A stretch of 6,610 nt of DNA from Defluviitaleaceae bacterium (GTDB taxonomy: Bacteria; Bacillota_A; Clostridia; Lachnospirales; WQUN01), in contig WREB01000071.1 in assembly GCA_009779525.1 (NCBI GenBank), positions 1 to 6,610 of the forward strand, given 5' to 3'. The first letter of the stretch is position 1; each line of letters starts with the position of its first letter. Positions 1 to 6,610 of the stretch are shown here, one piece after another. A program made the translations under genes and the position numbers. Under the pieces are notes generated by a model that was not told where the DNA came from, ran no database searches, and worked only from the letters and a program-made list of their open reading frames with translations.

Positions 1-1910
1 ACCTCTCGTCGTACCGCGTTTTATACGTCAACGGCGAGATACCCTTCGAAGAAGCCAAGTGCGTGGTCTTCCCGTACAGCGGCAACTGGTATGTCCATAC
101 GCTGTTCGACGGGCTGCCCATTCGATTGAAATCGGGCGACGTAATAACGATGGAGGCGACGACCGGCCCGGCGCAGGACCTGCTCATGATGGTTAACAAA
201 ACCGTCTATGAGCTCAGCTCGATCTACCGGAAGATAATCGGCGTCACCACCGTCAACCCCGATTCGTTCCGCGACTATAACCTTGAGAAGGAAATCCCGA
301 CGCTGCTCGACGACCTCGCGCAGGGCCGCGAATACCTGACTGAAATAATGGATATGATCGTCGACCTGATGGGAATCCAAAGCTCGCAGTCGGCAAATCT
401 CGAACAATTCATCTCGCTGCTGGACAAGGTCATATACTCGCCGTTCCTGCTCCCCGAAAACTTGTCGTCGTACAAGTCGAGGCTCGACGCGATGGCCGCG
501 CTCATATGGATGTTCAACGACCAGGAAGTGGAGGTCGACGTGGGCTACGTCAAGTCCGCGGACATGCCCGAGGTGAAATCGAACCCGGGATTTTTCACGC
601 GTTTCTGGTTCGGGCTCAGGCGGCTTTACTATTCGTTCGTGATAAGCTACCGCGACGTCGACTACGGCGAAAACGAATCCGGCGGAAAGCAGATTAAAGT
701 TTGGGTCGCCGCGGGCCGCGACCAAAGCCAGGTCATGAGCAGGCTAATCACGGACACGTTCACCCCGCAGACGGGGATTAACGTCACGCTTAACTTGATA
801 GGTTCCGGCGAGCCGCTGATACAGGCCATCATGGCGGGCCGCGCGCCGGACGCCGTGGTGCTTCAGACGTCGGAAAACATAATAAACCTTGCTATACGCG
901 GCGCGCTCGCCGACTTGACGCAGTGGGGGCTGACCCAGGAAATACGCGACAGGTGCTACCCCGCCTCGTGGGTGCCGTTCACCTACCGCGGCGCCGTCTA
1001 CGCGATGCCCGAGACGATCAACTACAGCCTCCTCTATTACCGCAAGGACGTGTTCGAGGAACTGGGCCTTTCCGTCCCGCAGACTTGGGACGAATTTTAC
1101 GAAATCATCAAGACGCTCCAAAACCACAACCTGACCGTCGCGATGCCGGAAACCGATCCGGCGGCGCCCGCCATTTCGATAGGGATAAGCTTTTTCGACA
1201 CATTCTTGTTCCAGCGCGGAGGCAGGTACTTCAACGAAGACTATTCGAGGACGATGTTCGATTCGCAGGAAGCCATGGAGGCTTTCGAAGAATGGGTCAA
1301 CCTATATAAGAAGTACGGGCTCGACAAGCAGCTCGACGTTTATTCGCGCGTGCGTTCGGGCGAGGCGCCGATGGTCATATGGGGCCAGAACGCCTACGCG
1401 GTGCTAAACGGAATCGCGCCGGAGCTTGCGGGGCTCCTGGACATTGCGCCGATACCCGGTAGGCTACGCGAGGACGGGACGATCGACAGGTCGACCGTCG
1501 CCAGCGGAAGCGGCGCGATCGTGCTTAAGCTGACTGAGTCGCGCGGCGTGGCGAAGGAAGCCTTCGAGTTCGTCTCGTGGTGGACTTCTCCCGAGGTGCA
1601 GGCCGCCTACGGGCTGGAGAACGAATCGATAATAGGAATTACCGCGAGGCACTACCCCGCGCAGATCGCCGCGTTTGAGATGATCGGCTGGACCGCGGCC
1701 GAGGCGGCGGTGCTTAAGGAACAGTGGGGCTGGGTCCACGGCGTCCCGCTGGTCCCGGGGAGCTACCTGATCGGCAGGTCGCTGACTTCGGCGCTTCGCT
1801 CGGCGATGGACTCGACCTATGAGACGAGGCGGGCGCTGGCGATCTACAACCGCGACATAAATTACGAAATCGAGAGGAAAACGCGTGAGTTCGAGCAAAA
1901 CTACGAATAA
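1..1910 (+). CDS. Extracellular solute-binding protein of a CUT1 ABC transporter, with long N-terminal extension (5' partial)
   Basis: The reading frame is open from the left edge (first full codon at 3), so the GTG at 63 is an internal valine and the true start lies outside the window. About 635 residues are visible. Bases 3-165 encode a beta-rich end of a domain (YVNGEIPFEEA, then SGNW and DGLPI). Bases 165-680 encode a mostly helical region with the motif RDYNLEKEIP at about 270. From about 690 a type 1 sugar-binding fold begins (IKVWVAAGRDQSQ) and shows the family signatures SLLYYRKDVFEELGL with PQTWDEF (about 1027-1095), RGGRYFNEDY (about 1215) and SWWTSPEVQAAYG (about 1578). This fold would bind an extracellular sugar or glycan fragment and deliver it to the two permeases encoded next. 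Ordinary family members have about 400-550 residues; the extra N-terminal region resembles the roughly 900-1000 residue Bacillota forms I know from memory. The end NYEIERKTREFEQNYE overlaps the next gene by 26 bases. Substrate unknown. Confidence 0.93.
   Translation, partial: LSSYRVLYVNGEIPFEEAKCVVFPYSGNWYVHTLFDGLPIRLKSGDVITMEATTGPAQDLLMMVNKTVYELSSIYRKIIGVTTVNPDSFRDYNLEKEIPTLLDDLAQGREYLTEIMDMIVDLMGIQSSQSANLEQFISLLDKVIYSPFLLPENLSSYKSRLDAMAALIWMFNDQEVEVDVGYVKSADMPEVKSNPGFFTRFWFGLRRLYYSFVISYRDVDYGENESGGKQIKVWVAAGRDQSQVMSRLITDTFTPQTGINVTLNLIGSGEPLIQAIMAGRAPDAVVLQTSENIINLAIRGALADLTQWGLTQEIRDRCYPASWVPFTYRGAVYAMPETINYSLLYYRKDVFEELGLSVPQTWDEFYEIIKTLQNHNLTVAMPETDPAAPAISIGISFFDTFLFQRGGRYFNEDYSRTMFDSQEAMEAFEEWVNLYKKYGLDKQLDVYSRVRSGEAPMVIWGQNAYAVLNGIAPELAGLLDIAPIPGRLREDGTIDRSTVASGSGAIVLKLTESRGVAKEAFEFVSWWTSPEVQAAYGLENESIIGITARHYPAQIAAFEMIGWTAAEAAVLKEQWGWVHGVPLVPGSYLIGRSLTSALRSAMDSTYETRRALAIYNRDINYEIERKTREFEQNYE
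1872..1877 (+). promoter_or_regulatory. Ribosome binding site for permease 1
   Basis: GAGAGG lies inside the end of the binding-protein gene and is followed after 7 bases by GTG at 1885. The GAGG/AGGA core at normal spacing favours this GTG start over the in-frame ATG at 1933, whose nearest purine-rich element (GAGG at 1918-1921) stands 11 bases away. Confidence 0.6.
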
Positions 1911-2841
1911 AAAGCGCGAGGCGAAAAAACCGATGAGCGCGACGCGGCGGAGGGAGATCCTTAAGACGTGGATCCCGCTGTATTCGATGCTCGCGCCGTT
2001 CTTCATCATTTACATACTGTTCACGTTCATACCGATCGCGGGCGGCGTGCTGCTTAGCTTCACCGACTTCAACAGCCTGCAGTTCCCAAACTTCATCGGG
2101 CTCGAAAACTTTTCGAGGTTGTTTTTGCGCGACGAAGTGTTCTTGATAAGCCTTAAGAACACGCTTTTCCTCGCAATGATTATGGGGCCGACTTCGATAG
2201 TCCTAAGCTTCACTTTGGCCTGGCTTATCCGCGAGCTTAACAGGCCGCTTCGCATGTTCATCGTCATACTTCTGTACCTGCCGTCGCTTGCCGGAGTCGC
2301 GGCGTTCACGAATATAATGAAGTTCGTCTTCGCGGGGGACAGCTACGGGATATTAAACTCGATTTTAATCAACTCGGGGCTTCGGGCCGATCCGATCAAC
2401 TGGCTCGGCGACGCGAACTACACGATGATGACCGTGCTCATCGTTTCGATTTGGTCGTGCTTCGGCCTGGGATTCCTCTCGTTTACCGCGGGGCTCCAAA
2501 ACCTGGACAAGTCCTACTACGAGGCCGCCGCAATAGACGGGATGCGCAACCGCATGCAGGAGCTCTACTACGTCACCCTGCCGCAGCTTTGGCCGCAGCT
2601 GATGTTTAGCGCGGTAACAAGCATCGCGGGCGCGTTCACGGTTGGGGATATCAACAGCGCGATGACCGGCAACCCGTCGATCGCGTATTCGACGACGACG
2701 CTTAGGCTCCACATGATGGAAGTGGGGACCGTCCGCTTCGAAATGGGGTACGCCGCGACTATTTCGCTCGCGCTCTTCGCGATGATGCAAGTCACCTGGA
2801 GCCTTACCAAAAAAATGTTGAAAAGGTTCAACACGCTATGA
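1885..2841 (+). CDS. Sugar ABC transporter permease 1 (CUT1; LplB/UgpA-like)
   Basis: This 318-residue protein is one half of the membrane channel of an ABC importer, in the MalF/UgpA/LplB position. A basic, polar N-terminus (residues 1-30) precedes about six hydrophobic spans near 34-59, 91-115, 123-147, 180-203, 236-256 and 288-308. The cytoplasmic EAA loop that docks the ATPase is clear: EAAAIDGM at 213-220, with the closing LP at 232-233. Length and layout are normal for the family. The GTG start is chosen because of GAGAGG 7 bases upstream; ATG at 1933 would remove 16 residues and leave all membrane spans intact, so it remains possible. The gene overlaps the binding-protein gene by 26 bases and ends in an ATGA overlap with permease 2. 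No ATPase gene is visible; in Bacillota such importers often share an MsmK/MsmX-type ATPase encoded elsewhere (family knowledge). Confidence 0.95.
   Translation: MSSSKTTNKKREAKKPMSATRRREILKTWIPLYSMLAPFFIIYILFTFIPIAGGVLLSFTDFNSLQFPNFIGLENFSRLFLRDEVFLISLKNTLFLAMIMGPTSIVLSFTLAWLIRELNRPLRMFIVILLYLPSLAGVAAFTNIMKFVFAGDSYGILNSILINSGLRADPINWLGDANYTMMTVLIVSIWSCFGLGFLSFTAGLQNLDKSYYEAAAIDGMRNRMQELYYVTLPQLWPQLMFSAVTSIAGAFTVGDINSAMTGNPSIAYSTTTLRLHMMEVGTVRFEMGYAATISLALFAMMQVTWSLTKKMLKRFNTL
2838..2841 (+). promoter_or_regulatory. ATGA start-stop overlap, permease 1 to permease 2
   Basis: The four bases ATGA hold the start codon of permease 2 and the TGA stop of permease 1. This is the usual sign of translational coupling, which would keep the two channel subunits at similar levels (inference). 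Confidence 0.75.
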
Positions 2842-3734
2842 AAAAGCGCAGGAACGTATTCAGAATCGCATACACGTACTACCGGACGATCCGCGAGGTC
2901 CGCCTTTCGCGCTCCAAGGCGGGCACGGTCGGGATACTGCTTTTTTTGCTTATCATTTCGACGATGATGTTCTTTCCTTTTTATCTCACCGTCATACAGT
3001 CTTTCAAGCCCATAGAAGAATTTTTTTACTGGCCGCCAAGGTTTTACGTAATAAACCCGACGGGACGCAACTATTCGATCGTCTTCCGGGTCATCGACAA
3101 CTGGATGGTCCCGATGACGAGGTTCATGTTCAACTCGATCTTCACGGCGGTGGCGGGGACCGCGATGGCGGTCGTGCTTTCGTGCCTCGCCGCGTATCCG
3201 CTCGCCAAAGGAAAAATCCCCGGGATGAAGTTTCTGACCGCGGTCGTCATCGGCACGCTGCTATTTAGCAACAATTCGATGGATTTCTTCCGATATATAA
3301 TCCTATCCGGCCTTAGGATGGTCGACACCTACTGGGCGCTGATAATCCCGTGGATTTCCGGGACGATGTACGTGTTCCTGATACGCCAGTTCATCATCGG
3401 GACGATGCAGGACGAAATAATCGAGGCGTCCAGGATAGACGGCGCGAGCGAATACACGATCTTGTTTAAGATAGTGATGCCGATGATAAAGCCCGCGATA
3501 CTCACGATGATCGTCTACGCGTTCCCGACCATATGGACGGCGGTCGGGACGGGCGTCTACACCGAAAACCTGCGTACGCTTCCGTCGGTAATCGGCCAGA
3601 TCGCCATGGGCGGAACGGCGTTTTCCGGCCCGGCTTCGGCGGCCGGGGTCATGATAATGGTGCCGAGCCTCGTCATATTCATATATTCGCAGCGCTCCAT
3701 CATGGCCACGATGGCCTATTCGGGTATCAAATGA
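2838..3734 (+). CDS. Carbohydrate ABC transporter permease 2 (CUT1; YtcP/UgpE-like)
   Basis: This 298-residue protein is the second channel subunit, in the MalG/UgpE/YtcP position. After a basic N-terminus (MKKRRN) come about six hydrophobic spans near 30-52, 98-121, 131-147, 163-185, 216-237 and 265-283. Typical MalG-side features are FPFYLTVIQSFKP at 46-58, NSIFTAVAGTAMAV near 99-112, and the EAA loop EASRIDGASEY at 196-206 with MP at 214-215. EAS in place of EAA is a common variant. The C-terminal hydrophobic span and short SGIK tail are normal for the family, and the gene is complete. Its ATG overlaps the stop of permease 1 (ATGA, 2838-2841); an AAGG at 2823-2826 lies 11 bases upstream, so coupled re-initiation is likely. 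The two permeases would form a heterodimer fed by the upstream binding protein. Confidence 0.95.
   Translation: MKKRRNVFRIAYTYYRTIREVRLSRSKAGTVGILLFLLIISTMMFFPFYLTVIQSFKPIEEFFYWPPRFYVINPTGRNYSIVFRVIDNWMVPMTRFMFNSIFTAVAGTAMAVVLSCLAAYPLAKGKIPGMKFLTAVVIGTLLFSNNSMDFFRYIILSGLRMVDTYWALIIPWISGTMYVFLIRQFIIGTMQDEIIEASRIDGASEYTILFKIVMPMIKPAILTMIVYAFPTIWTAVGTGVYTENLRTLPSVIGQIAMGGTAFSGPASAAGVMIMVPSLVIFIYSQRSIMATMAYSGIK
3731..3734 (+). promoter_or_regulatory. ATGA overlap, permease 2 to propeller-Yip1 gene
   Basis: ATGATG at 3731-3736 offers two adjacent in-frame starts, and the first shares ATGA with the permease 2 stop. No good Shine-Dalgarno element is visible in the 20 bases upstream, so initiation probably depends on ribosomes arriving from permease 2 (inference). 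Confidence 0.65.
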
Positions 3735-5863
3735 TGGGCGAATCTAAAGTCTTCGTTAAGTCACGAGCTTTCCGCGCCGCGTTCGCCGCCGTCTTCGCCG
3801 CGGCTATGGTTCTCATCTTGGCGGCGCCCGCGTTTGCGGCCTCGTTCGTCCCGTATTACACGTACCAGTACAACGCGATGCTCGAGTCCAACCCGACGCC
3901 GGTCGGTTATGTCCCGGGCCGCGCGTTCAGCGCGGGTTCGATCGGGCTCGACGAGGATTTCGTGAGCCTGCAGCATATCTACTACGACGGGAAGGGCCTC
4001 GTATACATACTCGACGGCGGTTCGGCCGGAAAGATAGTGATAACCGACGTCGACTTCAACCTGGTCCGGGTCTTCGAGGGCTTTACCGCGGCGGACGGAA
4101 GCCAGCTAAAGTTTACCGGGGCGCAGGGCTTCGCGGTCGACGGCGAAGGCAGGATATTTGTAGCCGACACCGAAAGCAGGAGGATACTCGTCGCGTCGCC
4201 GGAAGGCGAGATCGTCAAAATCATCGGGCGGCCCGACGAATCGCTGAACAACACGAACGCCCCGTTCGACGTCACCAAAATAATCGTCGATAAGGACGGC
4301 GTGATATACGCGATCGCGAAGAGCATAAACATAGGCGTGTTCCGCTTCGCCCCGGACGGCGAATTCATGAGCTTTTGGGGCCCGAACGAAGTGCCTTCGA
4401 CCGGCAGGGCGCTTATCAACTACATACGCAAGCGCCTTCCGTTCATGACCAACACGCAGATCGCGTTCCTTCGGGGCGTGACTCCGGTTACCGTCAGAAA
4501 TTTCGCGATCGACAGCGAAGGGTTCATATTCACCATTTCGCCGTACAAGGATTTATTCGAGATCAAGGGGAACGTCAGAAAGCTTAACTTCAAGGGCGAG
4601 GACATCCTCGCCGACGACCTGCAGTTCGGCGACTACGAAATCGGTCTATTCAAGCCCGAGTTCGCGGACCTGGTGATCGACGGCGACGGCTTCATCAATT
4701 TACTCGATTACGAGCTCGGCAAGGTTTACCAGCATAACGAGGACGGTTTCCTCGTCACCGTTTTCGGCACGAAGGGCGACCAAAAAGGTTCGTTCAACAC
4801 GCCGACTTCGATCACGGAGATAAACGGAAGCTTCTATGTCACCGACATGGTCAAGAATATGATCTTCGAGTTTAACCCGACCGAATACGTACTGCTTTTC
4901 CGCGAAGCGATGATGAAGATGACTGCCTACGAGCTGGAGGAATCCAAGTCGCTTTGCGTACAGATACTCACGCGAAACTCAAACAGCGATTTCGTGCGGA
5001 TATCGTTCGGACGCATAGCGGACGCGCAGGGCGATTACAAGGCGGCGCTCGGCTACTTCGCGACGGCGATGTCTTTAACCGACTATTCGCTTTCCTATAA
5101 GATATACAGGCAGGAATTTTTGGCGGACAACTGGCTTACGGTCGTGATCGTCGCGTTCGCGGCGGTGGCCGCATTGATGCTTCTTGGCAAGCTGTGGTCG
5201 AAGTATTCGGTCGTTCCGGAGGGCCGGTCGTTTTCCAAGATGGAGGAGTCAAAATACCTCTTCCCGCTTCACGTGCTGACGCACCCGACCGACGGGTTCA
5301 GCCAGTTTAAAAGCAGGAAGAACGAGTCGATTATTTGGGTCCTGTCGATCGTGGCGGCGTGGTTCGCGGCGGAGGTCATGGTGTTCTTCTTCACCGGTAC
5401 CGCCTTAAACGAAAACCGACCCGAATATTTTAACGCGGCGGTCATCGCCACCCGCACGATCGGGCTGTTCGTGTTCTTCATCATCGGCAACTGGTCGGTA
5501 TGCTCGCTCCTTGACGGCAAGGGCACGTTTTTGGAAATTACGACGACGACGGCCTACTCGCTGATCCCCTACGTCGCTTCCATATTCATCAACGTCCTGA
5601 TATCGCGGTTCATCGCCGCGGACGAATCGGTCTACATGACCATGTCTACTACGATCGGGCTCGCGTGGTCGGTGATCCTGCTTTTAAGCGGATTGTATTC
5701 GATCCACGACTACGGTTTCCTCAAGACGATATTTTCGGCGATCTTAACCGTAATCGCGATGGCGATAATGTTGTTTTTGCTTATGCTGTTCCTGGGTCTC
5801 TTGCAACAGGTATTTAGCTTCTGCGTTTCGGTGTACATGGAAGGGTTCACGCGATGGGGTTGA
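3731..5863 (+). CDS. Secreted NHL-type beta-propeller / helical repeat / Yip1-domain membrane protein
   Basis: The 710-residue product has several parts. A signal peptide with basic residues then a hydrophobic stretch ends at AFA|AS (residues 36/37). Residues 77-383 hold about six NHL-like blades, recognised by repeats such as FAVDGEGRIFVAD (134-146), IIVDKDGVIYAIA (184-196), FAIDSEGFIFTIS (258-270) and LVIDGDGFINLLD (314-326). Residues 385-465 look like one or two TPR-type helical hairpins (GDYKAALGYFATAM). A membrane span lies at 468-487, followed by a polar linker and a Yip1-type domain at about 510-705 with some five hydrophobic spans. The propeller would lie outside the cell and the linker inside. 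The frame is open upstream to 3533, but starts there would hide the signal peptide inside permease 2, so ATG 3731 (or 3734) is preferred. The Yip1 domain has no established bacterial function; a partner or accessory role for the importer and the following lipoprotein is inference from gene order. Confidence 0.85.
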   Translation: MMGESKVFVKSRAFRAAFAAVFAAAMVLILAAPAFAASFVPYYTYQYNAMLESNPTPVGYVPGRAFSAGSIGLDEDFVSLQHIYYDGKGLVYILDGGSAGKIVITDVDFNLVRVFEGFTAADGSQLKFTGAQGFAVDGEGRIFVADTESRRILVASPEGEIVKIIGRPDESLNNTNAPFDVTKIIVDKDGVIYAIAKSINIGVFRFAPDGEFMSFWGPNEVPSTGRALINYIRKRLPFMTNTQIAFLRGVTPVTVRNFAIDSEGFIFTISPYKDLFEIKGNVRKLNFKGEDILADDLQFGDYEIGLFKPEFADLVIDGDGFINLLDYELGKVYQHNEDGFLVTVFGTKGDQKGSFNTPTSITEINGSFYVTDMVKNMIFEFNPTEYVLLFREAMMKMTAYELEESKSLCVQILTRNSNSDFVRISFGRIADAQGDYKAALGYFATAMSLTDYSLSYKIYRQEFLADNWLTVVIVAFAAVAALMLLGKLWSKYSVVPEGRSFSKMEESKYLFPLHVLTHPTDGFSQFKSRKNESIIWVLSIVAAWFAAEVMVFFFTGTALNENRPEYFNAAVIATRTIGLFVFFIIGNWSVCSLLDGKGTFLEITTTTAYSLIPYVASIFINVLISRFIAADESVYMTMSTTIGLAWSVILLLSGLYSIHDYGFLKTIFSAILTVIAMAIMLFLLMLFLGLLQQVFSFCVSVYMEGFTRWG
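5839..5845 (+). promoter_or_regulatory. Ribosome binding site for the DUF5696-like lipoprotein
   Basis: GGAAGGG lies inside the last codons of the propeller-Yip1 gene, 8 bases before ATG at 5854. It is the strongest Shine-Dalgarno-like element seen at any junction here and fixes the start of the last gene, which otherwise overlaps the preceding one by 10 bases. Confidence 0.65.
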
Positions 5864-6610
5864 TCGGACGGACTTGTAAAAAAATCGTTTGCGCCGCGCT
5901 CGCCGCAATCATCGGCCTGTGCGGGTGCGCCTCGCATGCGCCGGCCATGCCCGACGTCGCGCTCAAGCGCGCGGGCGCGTCCGCGGCGGCTGTTCCTTCG
6001 TTTACCGAAGGCCCCGCGTTTCCGACCCAGGTGGGGATCAAGGACGACACCAACCCGAATCTGATAATCGAATACGCCGAAATCGCGCGAAATCCGTGGC
6101 TGGTCATGTACGCGGATATGCGGACCGGCCTTTTCGCAATTAAGAACATCGAGTCCGACAAGATTTGGTACTCGACGCCGAACGACTCGCTGCTAGACGA
6201 AACGACTCGCGGAGTCGGCAGGGTCAATTTCCAATCGCAAATCATCGTTTCGTACATATACCAAAAAGACGACAACACCACGATGCAGCCGCAGACCTCA
6301 AACAGCCAGTCGGCGTGCGTAAACAACGGGAACGTGCTAGTCGAGCGCATAAAGGACGGAATCCGCGTCACCTATTATTTCGAGCAGCTGGGGTTTCGGA
6401 TACCCGTCGAGTATTCGATCGTCGACGATTACCTCAACGCGTCGGTGGACGTAAAAAACCTCGACGAGGGCGACGAGGTCTACCTTATAAACGTGATACT
6501 GCTCCCGACGTTCGGGGCGGGAAATTTGACGGAGGAGGGGTATGTCTTCGTCCCGGACGGCTGCGGCGCGATAATACCCTTCAACATGAACAACCGGCTC
6601 AACTCGCCCT
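5854..6610 (+). CDS. DUF5696-like lipoprotein (3' partial)
   Basis: The frame starts at ATG 5854 and is open to the right edge, giving 252 residues of a longer protein. The N-terminus is a lipoprotein signal: basic residues at 6-10, a hydrophobic core, then lipobox LCGC with C25 as the probable lipidated residue. A low-complexity Ala/Pro-rich linker follows to about residue 55. Residues 68-225 alternate hydrophobic and polar residues in beta strands (LIIEYAEIA, LFAIKN, IRVTYYFEQLGFRIPVEYSI, INVILLPTFGAG), resembling the beta-supersandwich of glycan-active proteins. The stretch YVFVPDGCGAIIPF at 230-243 matches a motif I associate with DUF5696 proteins, usually written with PDGSG; here the fourth position is Cys. 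These proteins have no proven activity that I know of; a glycan-binding or hydrolase-like surface role is inference. The position right after a sugar ABC permease pair and a Yip1 gene supports the family call. Confidence 0.8.
   Translation, partial: MGLIGRTCKKIVCAALAAIIGLCGCASHAPAMPDVALKRAGASAAAVPSFTEGPAFPTQVGIKDDTNPNLIIEYAEIARNPWLVMYADMRTGLFAIKNIESDKIWYSTPNDSLLDETTRGVGRVNFQSQIIVSYIYQKDDNTTMQPQTSNSQSACVNNGNVLVERIKDGIRVTYYFEQLGFRIPVEYSIVDDYLNASVDVKNLDEGDEVYLINVILLPTFGAGNLTEEGYVFVPDGCGAIIPFNMNNRLNSP

Noticed and set aside
63..65. GTG at 63 as the start of the binding protein
   Set aside because: The frame is open through the left edge and the upstream codons (YVNGEIPFEEAK) continue the same domain, so this is an internal codon of a truncated gene.
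21..725. Long minus-strand open frame opposite the binding-protein gene
   Set aside because: It is antisense to a clear family match, its translation is rich in Arg, Val, Glu and His with no recognisable domain, and GC-rich codon use readily opens the opposite strand.
923..1309. Plus-strand frame of 128 codons inside the binding-protein gene
   Set aside because: It is an out-of-frame translation of the sugar-binding domain, with Arg/Pro-rich composition and no independent start signal.
1464..2009. Minus-strand open frame of 181 codons across the binding-protein/permease junction
   Set aside because: It lies opposite two well-supported genes, has an Arg/Pro-rich composition and no domain-like pattern, so it is a shadow frame.
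5889..6143. Short plus-strand open frame in the lipoprotein region
   Set aside because: It is Arg-rich, lacks a ribosome site and lies entirely inside the lipoprotein frame starting at 5854.
6178..6213. Nearby repeat of ACGACTCGC
   Set aside because: Two short copies within coding sequence in a Ser/Thr/Asp-rich stretch are expected from codon bias and do not form an array.
5847..6371. Minus-strand open frame of 174 codons opposite the lipoprotein gene
   Set aside because: The plus-strand frame here has a lipobox, a ribosome site and a family-like motif and remains open to the window edge; the antisense frame has none of these.

Overview
The window is a dense stretch of one plus-strand operon with no intergenic space. 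Five genes follow one another with overlapping ends: the 3' part of a large ABC-transporter substrate-binding protein, two sugar-type (CUT1) ABC permeases, a secreted/membrane protein that joins an NHL-type beta-propeller to a Yip1 membrane domain, and the 5' part of a lipoprotein that looks like the DUF5696 family. The first and last genes run off the window. No tRNA, rRNA, mobile element, CRISPR array, terminator or promoter was seen.

Organism: the gene set (very long substrate-binding protein with an extra N-terminal region, LplB/YtcP-type permease pair without its own ATPase, Yip1 protein, DUF5696 lipoprotein) is, from memory, a Bacillota arrangement seen in Paenibacillus-like bacilli and in Clostridia. 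The sequence is GC-rich with heavy use of GAC, GCG, TCG and CCG, yet ATA (Ile) and AGG (Arg) are also frequent. I infer a GC-rich Bacillota lineage, perhaps an uncultured clostridial group; genus cannot be given.

Layout: 1-1910 substrate-binding protein (C-terminal part); 1885-2841 permease 1; 2838-3734 permease 2; 3731-5863 propeller-Yip1 protein; 5854-6610 DUF5696-like lipoprotein (N-terminal part). Junction overlaps are 26, 4, 4 and 10 bases, which points to one transcript with translational coupling.

How they may work together: the binding protein would capture an oligosaccharide or other glycan-derived solute outside the cell and pass it to the two-permease channel, powered by an ATPase encoded elsewhere. 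The propeller-Yip1 protein and the DUF5696-like lipoprotein would sit at the same membrane face and are the least understood parts; a role in sensing, assembling or processing the same substrate is inference from gene order only. The substrate cannot be read from this sequence.
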